Origin: Pseudonocardiaceae bacterium | GTDB taxonomy: Bacteria > Actinomycetota > Actinomycetes > Mycobacteriales > Pseudonocardiaceae | Assembly (NCBI GenBank): GCA_025937115.1 | Contig: JAICSB010000014.1 | Location: 1 to 19,507, forward strand | Direction of reading: 5' to 3' | Length of the DNA stretch: 19,507 bases | Shown here: one piece after another, positions 7,627 through 16,515 of the stretch | Numbering within the stretch: position 1 is the stretch's first letter | Layout: each line of letters starts with the position of its first letter | The notes under the pieces: generated by a model | The model's database searches: none | What the model saw: only the letters and a program-made list of their open reading frames with translations | Told to the model about the DNA's origin: nothing | Program-made: the position numbers and the translations under genes

Positions 7627-8526
7627 GTGTCTGCCCTCATCGCCGCCGGCGCCGCAGTATGGCGGCGGTCGCCCACGGGCGCCGTCGAGGTAGCGCTGAT
7701 ACACCGGCCGCGCTATGACGACTGGTCGCTGCCCAAGGGCAAGGTGCACTCCGGTGAGCTGCTGCCGGTCACCGCGGTCCGCGAGGTGGCCGAAGAAATC
7801 GGCCACAGTGTCACGCTCGGCCCGAGGTTGGGCACCACGCGATATCTGGTGCCCGAAGGCGAGAAGGTGGTGCACTACTGGGCGGCACGTCCCACCGGCG
7901 GCAGCTTTCGGCCCAACGACGAGGTCGACGAGCTGCGCTGGCTGCCCCTAGCGAAGGCGATCGATGCGCTGAGCCACCCGCACGATCGGACACTGCTCGC
8001 CGATCTCGACGGCGCGGCGGCCATCATCCACGCCGTGCTGCTGGTTCGGCATGCCAAGGCGGGCAAGAGCGAGGGCTGGCAGGGCGACGATGACCTGCGC
8101 CCCCTGACCGCCGCGGGCCACCGGCAAGCCGAAGTCCTGCGAACATTGCTGCCGCTGTTCGGGGCGCAGCGAATCTACTCTGCCCCACCGGTGCGATGCC
8201 GCCAGACTGTGGAAGGTCTCGCCGCGGATCTCGGAGTGCCGATCATTGATGAGCCGCTGCTGTCCGAGGACGGCTTTCTGGCCGATCCGGCGGCCGCGCT
8301 GAGCACACTGACCGAGATCGCGGCCGGCATTGGGGGTACCGCCGCCGTGTGCAGCCAAGGCGTGGTAATTCCGGACCTGGTCGGCACCTTGGCCAAGCAG
8401 GCGCAGCTTCCGCTGCTCGACGTGCGAAGCTCAAAGGGCAGTTACTGGGGCTTGTACTTCAGCGGTGGATCATCCGCACCGTTGATCCTGCAGGCCGCCG
8501 ACCACTACGACGACGCAGTGGGCTGA
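7627..8526 (+). CDS. mutT1: MutT1-like Nudix hydrolase fused to a histidine-phosphatase domain
   Basis: This is a two-domain protein of 299 residues, the architecture of mycobacterial MutT1. The complete Nudix box is present: Gly38, Glu44, then R-E-V-A-E-E-I-G at 52-59. Nudix MutT1 hydrolyses 8-oxo-(d)GTP and diadenosine polyphosphates. From about residue 135 a histidine-phosphatase domain begins with LLVRHAKAGKS (Arg141-His142), followed by the PVRCRQTVE block. The segment where branch members often have a second histidine reads CSQG (Cys242-Gly245), so that position is Gln244. This may be usual for MutT1 proteins; I am not certain. The GTG at 7627 comes 3 bases after the ppk stop, with an AAGG run upstream, indicating operonic coupling. 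The gene ends 4 bases from the convergent hupB stop. Confidence 0.93.
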   Translation: MSALIAAGAAVWRRSPTGAVEVALIHRPRYDDWSLPKGKVHSGELLPVTAVREVAEEIGHSVTLGPRLGTTRYLVPEGEKVVHYWAARPTGGSFRPNDEVDELRWLPLAKAIDALSHPHDRTLLADLDGAAAIIHAVLLVRHAKAGKSEGWQGDDDLRPLTAAGHRQAEVLRTLLPLFGAQRIYSAPPVRCRQTVEGLAADLGVPIIDEPLLSEDGFLADPAAALSTLTEIAAGIGGTAAVCSQGVVIPDLVGTLAKQAQLPLLDVRSSKGSYWGLYFSGGSSAPLILQAADHYDDAVG

Positions 8527-8530
8527 CGGC

Positions 8531-9154
8531 TCATTTCTTGGTAGCGGATTTCTTGGTAAGGGACTTCTTCCCGGCCTTCTTCTCGCTGCCTTTAGCAGGG
8601 CTCTTTGCGCCGCCCTTAGTTTTAGCGGCGATAGTTTTAGCGGCGATCTTCGAGCTGGCCTTGTTCTCACCCTTTGCGGCCTTCGCCGCCTTCTTAGTCT
8701 TGGGCGACTTGGTCGTGGGCAGGTGCACAGCGGTCAGATGCGCGGCCGCGGTGACCCTGCTGGCCGGGCGGCGGGCAGCGGTGGTCGTCGGCACGCTGGT
8801 CGGCGCGGCTGGGGTCGTTTCCGGTTGCGCTGGGCTAGCAGCGGCAGCCGTGATGGCTGTGCCGTCCTGCGGCAAAGCTCGAGTTCCACTGACCACTTCG
8901 CGAAACAGTGTGCCTGGACGAAACGCGGGCACGTCGGTCTGCTGGATGATCACTGCCTCGCCGGTACGGGGATTGCGCGCGGTTCGCGCCGCCCGGGCTC
9001 GCTTCTCGAACACGCCGAAACCGGTGATGGTGACCTTGTCCCCGGCGTTGACCGCCCGGACCACGACATCGACCAGACCGGCCACCGCGGCGGCGGCGAC
9101 CTTCTTGTCACCAAGGCGCTCCGCGAGGGCGTCGATCAGCTGAGCTTTGTTCAT
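8531..9154 (-). CDS. hupB: HU-family nucleoid protein with long Lys/Ala-rich C-terminal tail
   Basis: This is the actinobacterial two-part HU protein. Residues 1-90 are the DNA-bending HU domain, with [18 protein letters not shown] at the start, GFGVFEKR at 45-52 and the beta-arm NPRTGE with the intercalating Pro62. From about residue 95 a low-complexity tail rich in Ala, Pro, Thr and Lys follows. It ends in Lys-Lys and Ala-Lys clusters ([17 protein letters not shown]) that resemble histone H1 and are known in mycobacterial HupB to contribute to DNA compaction. The ATG at 9154 is chosen because it gives the canonical HU N-terminus and is preceded by a GGGGGGAG run. Upstream frame extension to 9241 has no HU similarity. 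The tail contains two copies of IAAKT from a short DNA duplication. Confidence 0.95.
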   Translation of the reverse strand: MNKAQLIDALAERLGDKKVAAAAVAGLVDVVVRAVNAGDKVTITGFGVFEKRARAARTARNPRTGEAVIIQQTDVPAFRPGTLFREVVSGTRALPQDGTAITAAAASPAQPETTPAAPTSVPTTTAARRPASRVTAAAHLTAVHLPTTKSPKTKKAAKAAKGENKASSKIAAKTIAAKTKGGAKSPAKGSEKKAGKKSLTKKSATKK

Positions 9155-9268
9155 TTCCGCTCCCCCCACGCACGGACCCCGGCCGGGCCATTGTTGGCCA
9201 CCGTAGGGCGGAGCGCGCCCAAACACCATGTGCCACACCAAGAATCCGAGCTGTGACCAACCCCAGCG

Positions 9269-9862
9269 CTAACCCACTGTCGTAGTTGGTAGCCAGGACG
9301 GGCGGTGGACCTCGAATGAGTCGATCTCCTGGGCGTGCCGCAGGCTCAGCGCGATGTCGTCCAAGCCCTCTAGCAGGCGCCAGCGGGTGTAGCGATCGAT
9401 AGTGAAGGCCACCGTGAGGTTTTTGGCCTGCACGGTCTGCTCCGAGAGATCGACGGTGACTTCGGTGCCCGGCTCTGTTTCCAGCAGCTTCCACAGCGTT
9501 TCGACATCGGCCCGCTCGCACTGAGCCGCTAGTAGACCTTGCTTGCCGGCGTTGCCCCGGAAGATGTCACCGAACCGCGGCGAGATCACCACCCGGAACC
9601 CGTAGTCCAGCAACGCCCAGACCGCGTGCTCCCGCGACGACCCGGTGCCGAAGTCCGGCCCGGCGACCAGCACGCTGCCGTTGCGGTAGGCCTCGTGATT
9701 GAGGACGAAGTCCTCGTCGGCGCGCCAAGCCGCGAATAGGCCATCCTGGAAACCAGTGCGGCTGACCCGTTTCAGATACACCGCAGGAATGATCTGATCG
9801 GTGTCCACATCAGACCGACGCAACGGCACGCCAATCCCCACGTGGCAGGTAAATCGCTCCAT
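9269..9862 (-). CDS. leuD: 3-isopropylmalate dehydratase small subunit
   Basis: LeuD is the 197-residue swivel-domain subunit of isopropylmalate isomerase, which converts 2-isopropylmalate to 3-isopropylmalate in leucine biosynthesis. Family motifs are [15 protein letters not shown] (18-32), the substrate-loop [17 protein letters not shown], and [18 protein letters not shown]. The length is typical. The ATG at 9862 has AAGGAG at 9868-9873, about five bases upstream. It follows leuC by 51 bases on the same strand and must partner with it. hupB lies downstream on the same strand, 114 bases away. Confidence 0.96.
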   Translation of the reverse strand: MERFTCHVGIGVPLRRSDVDTDQIIPAVYLKRVSRTGFQDGLFAAWRADEDFVLNHEAYRNGSVLVAGPDFGTGSSREHAVWALLDYGFRVVISPRFGDIFRGNAGKQGLLAAQCERADVETLWKLLETEPGTEVTVDLSEQTVQAKNLTVAFTIDRYTRWRLLEGLDDIALSLRHAQEIDSFEVHRPSWLPTTTVG

Positions 9863-9913
9863 TGTCGCTCCTTACTCGTAAGTGGCGTTGAGTGCCATAA
9901 CACTGTTTGCCAC

Positions 9914-11341
9914 TCACGACCCCAAGTCGGCGGGGGATGAGAGGGTGCCGCGGATTGCGGTGGCGGCCGCAACCAGCGGGGAGACCAGGTGGGTGCGGCC
10001 GCCCTTGCCTTGGCGGCCTTCGAAGTTGCGGTTGGACGTCGATGCGCAGCGTTCACCGACGGCGAGCTGGTCGGGGTTCATCCCGAGGCACATCGAGCAG
10101 CCCGCCGAGCGCCATTGGGCACCGGCCGTGGTGAACACCTCATGCAGGCCCTCGGCCTCGGCCTGAGCGCGTACCCGCATCGAGCCGGGAACCACCAGCA
10201 TTCGCACCCCGTCGCGCACCCGGTGCCCGGCGAGCACCGCCGCCGCGGCCCGCAGGTCCTCGATCCGCCCGTTGGTGCAGGAGCCGAGGAACACCGTGTC
10301 CACCGCGATGTCGCGCAGCGGTGTACCGGGTTGTAAGTCCATGTACGACAGCGCCGTGCGCACCGCGAGCCGCTCGCCTGCATCGGTGATCTGCTCGGGA
10401 TCGGGTACCCGCTCGGACAGTGGCAAGCCCTGTCCGGGGTTGGTGCCCCAGGTCACGAACGGTGTCAGCGCGTCCGCGTCGATCTCTACCTCGGCGTCGA
10501 AGGTGGCGTCGTCATCGGTATGCAGCTCTTTCCAGTACTGCATCGCCGCGTCCCACTGCGGACCCGCCGGCGCATGGGGGCGGCCGGTCAGGTAGTCGAA
10601 GGTGGTGGCGTCCGGCGCGATCATGCCGGCCCGGGCTCCCGCCTCGATCGACATGTTGCAGATCGTCATGCGGGCTTCCATGGACAGCTGCTCGATCACG
10701 TTGCCGCGGTACTCCAGCACGTACCCCTGGCCTCCCCCGGTACCGATCCGAGCGATCACCGCCAGGATGACGTCCTTACTGGTGACGCCAGCGGGCAGCC
10801 CCCCATCGCGGCTGCGCACGGTCACCGCCATGGTCTTGAACGGGCGCAACGGCAGGGTCTGGGTGGCCAGCACGTGCTCCACCTCCGAGGTGCCGATGCC
10901 GAACGCCAGCGCGCCGAACGCACCGTGCGTGGAGGTGTGCGAGTCACCGCAGACCATCGTCATCCCCGGTTGGGTCAGCCCCAGCTGAGGCCCGATGACG
11001 TGCACGATGCCCTGCTCGACGTCGCCCATCGAGTGCAGCCGCACGCCGAACTCCGCGCAGTTGCGGCGCAGCGTCTCCAGCTGGGTGCGGGATACTTCGT
11101 CGGCGATCGGCAGCTCGATGTCGGTGGTAGGAACGTTATGATCTTCGGTGGCGATCGTGAGATCGGGCCGGCGGACCGGCCGGCCACCCGACCGCAGGCC
11201 GTCGAAGGCTTGTGGGCTGGTGACCTCGTGGATCAGGTGCAGATCTATATAGAGAAGGTCGGGTGTCGCGATAGTAGGGTCGCCATCGCCTCGATGGACA
11301 ACGTGGTCATCCCAGACCTTCGCCGCGAGCGTGCGTCCCAT
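9914..11341 (-). CDS. leuC: 3-isopropylmalate dehydratase large subunit
   Basis: LeuC (475 residues) carries the [4Fe-4S] cluster of isopropylmalate isomerase. The three cluster cysteines are visible: Cys355 in FLGSCTNGR, and Cys415 and Cys418 in GCSMCLGMN. The aconitase-family stretches [13 protein letters not shown] and [14 protein letters not shown] are present. I chose the ATG at 11341 ([15 protein letters not shown]) because this is the usual LeuC N-terminus and AGAGGA lies about 7 bases upstream. The frame extends 13 codons further to 11380, but that would crowd the promoter region shared with the divergent regulator. The gene forms an operon with leuD. Regulation by the adjacent NdgR-type IclR protein is expected from the conserved arrangement. 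Confidence 0.96.
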   Translation of the reverse strand: MGRTLAAKVWDDHVVHRGDGDPTIATPDLLYIDLHLIHEVTSPQAFDGLRSGGRPVRRPDLTIATEDHNVPTTDIELPIADEVSRTQLETLRRNCAEFGVRLHSMGDVEQGIVHVIGPQLGLTQPGMTMVCGDSHTSTHGAFGALAFGIGTSEVEHVLATQTLPLRPFKTMAVTVRSRDGGLPAGVTSKDVILAVIARIGTGGGQGYVLEYRGNVIEQLSMEARMTICNMSIEAGARAGMIAPDATTFDYLTGRPHAPAGPQWDAAMQYWKELHTDDDATFDAEVEIDADALTPFVTWGTNPGQGLPLSERVPDPEQITDAGERLAVRTALSYMDLQPGTPLRDIAVDTVFLGSCTNGRIEDLRAAAAVLAGHRVRDGVRMLVVPGSMRVRAQAEAEGLHEVFTTAGAQWRSAGCSMCLGMNPDQLAVGERCASTSNRNFEGRQGKGGRTHLVSPLVAAATAIRGTLSSPADLGS

Positions 11342-11373
11342 CAGCAAGTCCTCTGTTCGGTTCTCCCACATGC

Positions 11374-11403
11374 TGGACATCCCATATGGCGAGAAGTTAG
11401 TAT
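11374..11403 (+). promoter_or_regulatory. Candidate promoter for the IclR regulator, with predicted leaderless start
   Basis: TGGACA (11374-11379) and TAGTAT (11398-11403) are separated by 18 bases, a good fit to a primary-sigma promoter. Transcription starting about 7 bases after the -10 would begin at or next to the GTG at 11410, so the mRNA would be leaderless. The 68-base leuC/regulator gap also holds the palindrome CCATATGG (11382-11389) and the arms CCACAT (11366-11371) and ATGTGG (11408-11413). These are plausible operator elements for both divergent genes. Confidence 0.45.
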
Positions 11404-11409
11404 CGAGAT

Positions 11410-12111
11410 GTGGAACAGCATAGCGGAATCGGCGTGCTAGACAAGGCCGTCATGGTGCTGCGGACGGTGGCCGGTAACCCCTGCGGGCTGGCCGAGCTGT
11501 GTGCCCGTACCGGCCTGCCCCGGGCCACCGCGCACCGGCTGGCGGTGGGCCTGGAAGTACACCGGCTGCTCCGTCGCGACGCTGACGGGCGGTGGCGTCC
11601 CGGGCCCGCTTTGCGCGAGCTGGGCGAGGGTGCGCTTGACCCGTTGCTCGACGCCGCGGCGATGGTACTGCCCCGGCTGCGCGACGTCACCGGCGAAAGC
11701 GTGCAGCTCTACCGGCGCGACGGGATGGTCCGAGTCTGCGTGGCGGCCGCTGAGCCCCCGAGTGGGCTGCGCGACACCGTCCCGGTGGGGGCCCGGCTGC
11801 CGATGGGTGCCGGATCGGGCGCGAAGGTGTTGGCCGCATGGGCTGATCCGGCCACCCAACGGGCCGTACTCGGCGAAGCCGTCTTCAGTGAGCGAACGCT
11901 GCTGGAGGTCCGCCGACGGGGCTGGGCGCAGAGCGTGGCCGAGCGCGAGTCCGGGGTGGCCAGTGTGTCGGCTCCAGTGCGCGACGCGGCTGGCGCCGTG
12001 GTCGCGGCGGTCTCGGTGTCCGGCCCGGTGGAGCGGATCGGTCGGCGCCCCGGCGTCCGCTGGGCCGCAGACCTGCTGGCCGCCGCCGAGGCGCTGCACA
12101 ACCGGCTGTAA
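11410..12111 (+). CDS. ndgR: IclR-family transcriptional regulator (NdgR-like), divergent from leuCD
   Basis: The 233-residue protein has an N-terminal winged HTH (about residues 6-60, with [20 protein letters not shown]) and a C-terminal IclR effector-binding domain (about 75-233, including [21 protein letters not shown] and SVSAPVRD). NdgR/LtbR-type regulators sit divergent to leuCD across actinobacteria and control leucine and other amino-acid biosynthesis; synteny (Rv2989 in M. tuberculosis) supports that assignment. The GTG at 11410 is preceded by no ribosome-binding site, but by a -10-like TAGTAT at the distance expected for leaderless translation. It converges on the NB-ARC gene with 26 bases between the stops. 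The effector ligand cannot be read from sequence. Confidence 0.9.
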   Translation: MEQHSGIGVLDKAVMVLRTVAGNPCGLAELCARTGLPRATAHRLAVGLEVHRLLRRDADGRWRPGPALRELGEGALDPLLDAAAMVLPRLRDVTGESVQLYRRDGMVRVCVAAAEPPSGLRDTVPVGARLPMGAGSGAKVLAAWADPATQRAVLGEAVFSERTLLEVRRRGWAQSVAERESGVASVSAPVRDAAGAVVAAVSVSGPVERIGRRPGVRWAADLLAAAEALHNRL

Positions 12112-12137
12112 GGCGTGCGCCGCAGCGTGCTGGCGGC

Positions 12138-15100
12138 TCAACAGCCCAGCTGGTCCAACGCCGCGCGGACAGTCTCGGCGAACGCGACGCCGAGCTCTTC
12201 AAAGATCTCAAGCGCGGTGCGCCAGAGTTCGCAGGCTTGGCCACGGTCTGCGGTATCGGAGGCGATATGACCGAGTCCCCACAGCGCCTCAGCTTCACCG
12301 CGCCGGTCAGCTAGTCGCCGGGCCAGGGTTAAGACCTGGTGGTAGTACTCACGGGCCTGGCCATGCTCCCCCACCGATCGCTCCACCTCACCCAGACCGC
12401 GCAGTGCCGTGATCTCCCCGAACCGGTAGCCAAGTTGCCGGGCCAGGACCAACGCCTGGGAGTGGTATTCACGGGCCTGGACATACTCGCCGACCAGCCG
12501 CTCGACGTAACCCAGGCCCCGAAGCGCCAAGACCTCACCGAATCGGTAACCGAATTGCCGGGCCAGCGCCAACGCCTGGGAGTGGTGCCCGCGGGCCTGG
12601 CCGTACTCCCCGACGGACCGCTCGACCTCGCCCAGACTCCGTAGCGCCAAGACTTCACCGGGCCGGTCACCGAGACATCGGGCCAGGGTCACGGCCTGGG
12701 TGTGGTACTGCCGGGCCAGGCCATACTCCCCAACGAACCGCTCAACCTCGCCCAGACCCCGCAGCGCCTGTGCTTCAGCGCGCCGGTAGCCGAGGTGCCT
12801 GGCCAGGGTCAAGGCCTGGGTGTAGTAGTCGCGGGCCTGAGCGTGCTCGCCGACGACCCGCTGAACCTGACCCAGCTCCCAGAGCGCCAAAACCTCACCG
12901 AATCGATCACCAAGGCGCCGGGACAGGGTCAAGGCCTGGGTGTGGTACTCGCGGGCCTGGCCGTACTTCCCGACCAGCCGCTCCACATCGCCCAGCCCCC
13001 GCAACGCCAAAACTTCACCGAACCGGTAACCCAGGTCCCGCGCCAGGGACAACGCCTCGGTGTAGTGCTCGCGAGCCTGCCCGTACTCCCCGACCAGCCG
13101 CTCGACCTCGCCCAGCCCCCGCAACGCCAAGACCTCGCCGAACTGGTAACCCAGGCCGCGGGCCAGGGACAACGCCTCGGTGTAGTGCTCGCGAGCCTGG
13201 CCGTACTCCCCGACCAGCTGCTCAACCTGGCCCAGGCCGCGCAGCGCCTCGACCTCAGCACGCCGATCACCGACACTGCGGCTCAGGGCCAAGGCCTGGG
13301 CGTGGTACTCGCGGGCCTGGCCGTATTCCCCGACCAGCTGCTCCACCTGGCCCAGGCCGCGCAGCGCTTCGGCTTCATCACGCCGGTCACCGAGGTGCCG
13401 AGCCAGGGCCAACGCCTGGGTGTGGCACTCGCGGGCCTGGACGTACGCCCCGACCAGCCGCTCAACTTGACCCAGCTCCCGCAGGGCCAGGACCTCACCG
13501 AATTGGTAACCGAGGTGGCGAGCCAGCGCTAACGCCTGGGTGTGGTAGTCGCGAGCCCGGCCGTACTCCCCGACCAGCTGCTCAACTTGACCCAGCCCGC
13601 GCAACGCGTCGGCTTCAGTACGCTGGAAACCGAGCTGCCGGGCCAAGGCCAGGGCCTGGGTGTAGTACTCACGGGCCTGGACGTACTCCCCGACGAGCCG
13701 CTCAACCTGACCCAGCCCCCGCAGCGCGTCCGCCTCACCGAATGGGTAATCGAGCTGCCGGGCCAGCGCTAACGCCTCAGTGTGGTAATTGCGGGCTTGG
13801 ACGTAGTCCCCCACCAGTCGCTCAGTTTGGCCCAGCCCGCCCAGCGCGTCGGCTTCAGCACGCCGGTAATCGAGCTGCCGGGCCAGGGTCAACGCTTGAG
13901 TGTGGTAATTGCGTGCCTGGCCGTACTCACCCACCAGCCGCTCAACATAACCCAGCCCCCACAATGCGTCGACCTCACCGCGCCGATCACCGAGGTGTCG
14001 GCAGACGGTTAAGGCTCGGCCGTGCAGATAACGGACGTCGGACCAAAAACCGAAGTCGCGGAAATGTCCAGCCAATACCGTCGCCAGGTCCGCGCCTTGC
14101 GCGGTCGAGCTCATCGCTCGGACACACCCGAGCAGGTTATGCCGCTCAACAATCAGCCAGGTGCGCGCCTGCGAGGCGTCAGCGAACGCCAGCACCACAT
14201 CCTGGTCGGCGCATTTACCAGGGTCGCCGGAGACATAGGGCCGAAGCAACCGGTCGGCCTCATGGATGATCGCCAGGTACCTGCTGGCCAGCCGATCCAC
14301 CGCCGCCGCCCGCTGGGCTGGTGGTTCCTCGGCGTCGGCACGTTCCCCGGCGTAAAGCCGCACCAGGTCGTGCATTCGGTACCGCGGACCCCCGGCAACG
14401 CCCACGACTGACAGCTGCTCCAGCAGGTTGTGGTCGACCAGCTCGCGCAAGAGCTGCCTGCCCCGGCCGGGTGATACGTCGGCCACCGCGGCGATCACCA
14501 CCGGTGTGATCTCGGGTCCGGGATGCCAGCCCAATAGGCGGAAAGCCCGACGCTGCTCAGAAGTCATGAGCTGGTAGGACCATTCGAACGCCGCTCGCAC
14601 CGAAACGTGCTCAGCAATCAAAGTATCCAGCGCCGCGGTCTGGTCGGCAAAGTCCGCTGCAACGTCGGCGAGGAGCTCGCCCGTGTGGTGACGCAACCAC
14701 CCGGCGATGAGTCTGATCGCCAATGGCAGCCGACCGCACGCGGCCAGGATCTCCCCGACAGCCTCGCGGTCCTTGCACCGTTGCGGGCCGACCAGCTTGA
14801 TGAACAGTTGTTCCGCCTCTCCCCACCCCAAGACGTCCAGCGAGAGCGGGTACGCGTCGGTCAGACCGGTCAGTTTGCGCCTGCTGGTGATCAGCACAAG
14901 GCAGCCAGGTGCTTCGGGGAGCAGCGGCAGCACCTGGTCGCTAGTACGTGCGTTGTCCAGCACGATCAACATGCGCCGCAGGTGGATATGGTGGCGCCAC
15001 TGATCTTGACGGTCGGCGAGATCGGCTTCGATCGCCTCTGGCGGAACACCCAGTTGGAGCAGCATCTGCTCCAACGCGCCATATGCTTCGCGTGGCTGCA

Positions 15101-15890
15101 TGCCAGGGGTATGACCAAACAGGTCGACCCAGATGCCTCCGTCCGGGTAGCACGACGCGAACTCCTGGGCGGCATGCCGGGCGAACGCCGTCTTTCCCAC
15201 TCCCGCCATGCCGTCGATTGCGTAGATGCTCACCACGGTGCCGTGCGGAGCCTGCTCGGAAATCTGAGCGCGCAGCTCCGCCATCGGTCTGTCCCGCCCG
15301 GTGAAGTACGTAACCTCGCCGGGCAGCCCGCCCCCCGGACGCCCCAGTGCTGGTCCGGTCAGCCGTTCACCGGCAGTCGCCGGGTCAACCGCGACGATCA
15401 TTTGTTGAGCCCGTGGGTCATCGCCGCCTTGTGCGCTCGGACGACGACTGCTCTGCCGCTGTACCGGTAGCTCCAACGACTCACCGTGGCGCAAGTCGCT
15501 GATGTCCAGAAATGCCTGCCGGTCGCAAGCCGGCATTGCTTCCAGATCGTCTACGTCGACCAGCTGGTCCCACGTGGTTTCGTAGATGGCCGCCAGGATC
15601 TTCAGCGTCCGCACCGACGGTCGGACACCTCCCGTAGGCCACTTTTCATACTCACAGATACGGCTGCCCCGCATGCGGATATCCAGATCGGCCCGGATTC
15701 GGTCGAATCTTGTCGCGATCTCCTCTTGGGTGAGTTCGTGGGCCAATCGCCAGGCCTCTCGGGGCCGACAACCACAGCGCAGCAAGTCCGTCACAAGCTT
15801 TTCGATGAGCTGGCGGCCGTGCAGCCCGAGCCGAACCAGACGTTCCCGCTGTTGCTCGCGGTATGCCTTACCAACCGATCTGCGCGCCAT
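12138..15890 (-). CDS. XRE-NB-ARC-TPR STAND/NLR-like protein with 15 near-uniform TPRs
   Basis: This is a 1250-residue signal-transduction ATPase of the STAND class. Residues of about 45-115 contain an XRE-like helix-turn-helix (AHELTQEEIATRF, then GSRICEYEKWP). A linker leads to an NB-ARC domain: Walker A GMAGVGKT (227-234, Lys233), Walker B LIVLDNA (Asp312), ITSRRKL sensor block, CGRLPLAIRL and the MHD motif (506-508). Residues 633-1232 are fifteen 40-residue TPR units; the first fourteen are very similar and the last is degenerate. Proteins of this layout bind a ligand through the repeats, exchange nucleotide and oligomerise; actinobacterial examples are mostly annotated as transcriptional regulators. 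The ATG at 15890 follows GGAGGG at an 11-base spacing. A 113-residue gene is divergent from it. DNA targets and ligand are unknown. Confidence 0.9.
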   Translation of the reverse strand: MARRSVGKAYREQQRERLVRLGLHGRQLIEKLVTDLLRCGCRPREAWRLAHELTQEEIATRFDRIRADLDIRMRGSRICEYEKWPTGGVRPSVRTLKILAAIYETTWDQLVDVDDLEAMPACDRQAFLDISDLRHGESLELPVQRQSSRRPSAQGGDDPRAQQMIVAVDPATAGERLTGPALGRPGGGLPGEVTYFTGRDRPMAELRAQISEQAPHGTVVSIYAIDGMAGVGKTAFARHAAQEFASCYPDGGIWVDLFGHTPGMQPREAYGALEQMLLQLGVPPEAIEADLADRQDQWRHHIHLRRMLIVLDNARTSDQVLPLLPEAPGCLVLITSRRKLTGLTDAYPLSLDVLGWGEAEQLFIKLVGPQRCKDREAVGEILAACGRLPLAIRLIAGWLRHHTGELLADVAADFADQTAALDTLIAEHVSVRAAFEWSYQLMTSEQRRAFRLLGWHPGPEITPVVIAAVADVSPGRGRQLLRELVDHNLLEQLSVVGVAGGPRYRMHDLVRLYAGERADAEEPPAQRAAAVDRLASRYLAIIHEADRLLRPYVSGDPGKCADQDVVLAFADASQARTWLIVERHNLLGCVRAMSSTAQGADLATVLAGHFRDFGFWSDVRYLHGRALTVCRHLGDRRGEVDALWGLGYVERLVGEYGQARNYHTQALTLARQLDYRRAEADALGGLGQTERLVGDYVQARNYHTEALALARQLDYPFGEADALRGLGQVERLVGEYVQAREYYTQALALARQLGFQRTEADALRGLGQVEQLVGEYGRARDYHTQALALARHLGYQFGEVLALRELGQVERLVGAYVQARECHTQALALARHLGDRRDEAEALRGLGQVEQLVGEYGQAREYHAQALALSRSVGDRRAEVEALRGLGQVEQLVGEYGQAREHYTEALSLARGLGYQFGEVLALRGLGEVERLVGEYGQAREHYTEALSLARDLGYRFGEVLALRGLGDVERLVGKYGQAREYHTQALTLSRRLGDRFGEVLALWELGQVQRVVGEHAQARDYYTQALTLARHLGYRRAEAQALRGLGEVERFVGEYGLARQYHTQAVTLARCLGDRPGEVLALRSLGEVERSVGEYGQARGHHSQALALARQFGYRFGEVLALRGLGYVERLVGEYVQAREYHSQALVLARQLGYRFGEITALRGLGEVERSVGEHGQAREYYHQVLTLARRLADRRGEAEALWGLGHIASDTADRGQACELWRTALEIFEELGVAFAETVRAALDQLGC
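12195..13994 (-). repeat. Fifteen tandem 120-bp repeats encoding the TPR array
   Basis: The minus-strand coding sequence repeats with an exact 120-base period, 15 times, with no indels between units. Each unit encodes a 40-residue helix-turn-helix with a core of GEVLALRGLG, then VERLVGEYGQARE and TQALALAR. Neighbouring units at 13021-13100 and 13141-13220 differ at only a handful of positions, so DNA-level similarity is about 90 percent there. The period is longer than the canonical 34-residue TPR, as in other NB-ARC-linked repeats. High similarity between units implies recent duplication or gene conversion. The unit number is also the hardest part of this window to assemble correctly. Confidence 0.92.
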
Positions 15891-16136
15891 GGTTCATCGT
15901 GCCCTCCTGCGGAACTTTGTACACCATGGTCCTTAGGTAATGGCTGGAACTCTCCCCTGCACCGGAAGAGATCCGAACGCTGCTCGTGAGTTTTTACGTC
16001 AAGAAATCTCTATTTTACCAGGTCACAGGTGCTTCGGCAGGGGGAGAAAATATCTCCATTGGGCGTGAGCGACTCCATCGGTAACGTCTGCGAACATAAT
16101 CTGGGTGGCCCCCACGCGAATCATGAAAGGAGAATC

Positions 16137-16478
16137 ATGACCGTCATGACTTACCGGACGCAGGACGGGCTCGCTGACTACGGCTTCTCGATCGAGTTCC
16201 AGCCATGGACAGGTTGGCGAGTCTACATCATCTTTAGACCCTTCCATCAGGACCATGACGACAGCGTGAAACTACCTCATCAAGCTATCGACGATAGTGG
16301 GCGCTGCTTTGTGAACTGGTCTGCGAAGATCGATAGCCTCGGCGAGGCGAGAACAGTCGCCGAGCTCTGGGCAGAGATGATTCAACGTTACGAGCGCGCC
16401 GAGATAGAAAAGCAGGGTGATGCCGCGGCGGCCAAGCAACAAAGTACCCTGCAGGGACTGAGGACCGACGCAGCCTGA
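16137..16478 (+). CDS. Small hypothetical protein divergent from the NB-ARC gene
   Basis: I do not recognise a named family. The 113-residue product starts with an aromatic, beta-rich half (YGFSIEFQPWTGWRVYIIFRPF), continues through a charged DHDD segment and CFVNWSAKIDSLGEA, and ends with an amphipathic helix (VAELWAEMIQRYERAEIEKQ) and a polar tail. No signal peptide or membrane segment is seen. The start at 16137 is preceded by GAAAGGAG (16125-16132), a short spacing; an ATG at 16146 is the alternative. The gene is divergent from the NB-ARC gene across about 246 bases, and its stop is 32 bases from the convergent monooxygenase stop. A link with the NB-ARC protein, as partner, target or regulated product, is suggested only by position. 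Confidence 0.7.
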   Translation: MTVMTYRTQDGLADYGFSIEFQPWTGWRVYIIFRPFHQDHDDSVKLPHQAIDDSGRCFVNWSAKIDSLGEARTVAELWAEMIQRYERAEIEKQGDAAAAKQQSTLQGLRTDAA

Positions 16479-16515
16479 TCACTCTTGCCGGGTTACTTCG
16501 GTGGTGTGATCAGGC
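16473..16515. terminator. Perfect 10-bp inverted repeat spanning two convergent stop codons
   Basis: GCCTGATCAC (16473-16482) is exactly complementary to GTGATCAGGC (16506-16515), with a 23-base loop. One arm contains the stop of the 113-residue gene and the other the stop of the monooxygenase gene, so each arm is partly coding. A bidirectional transcription terminator or mRNA 3'-end stabiliser is likely, though there is no T-run. Confidence 0.5.

Noticed and set aside
9155..9241. N-terminal extension of hupB
   Set aside because: HU proteins begin at MNKAQLID; the extension has no similarity and the GGGGGGAG run serves the ATG at 9154.
12195..13994. Tandem array considered as a CRISPR or non-coding repeat
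   Set aside because: Units are contiguous with no spacers, 120 bases long and fully coding for TPRs in frame.
12702..14269. Long plus-strand open frames (276 and 499 codons) across the repeat region
   Set aside because: They are antisense products of the 120-bp TPR repeats: a 120-base period is divisible by three, so absence of a stop in one unit keeps the frame open through all. Their translations are low-complexity Arg/Pro/Gly or simple repeats with no domain.
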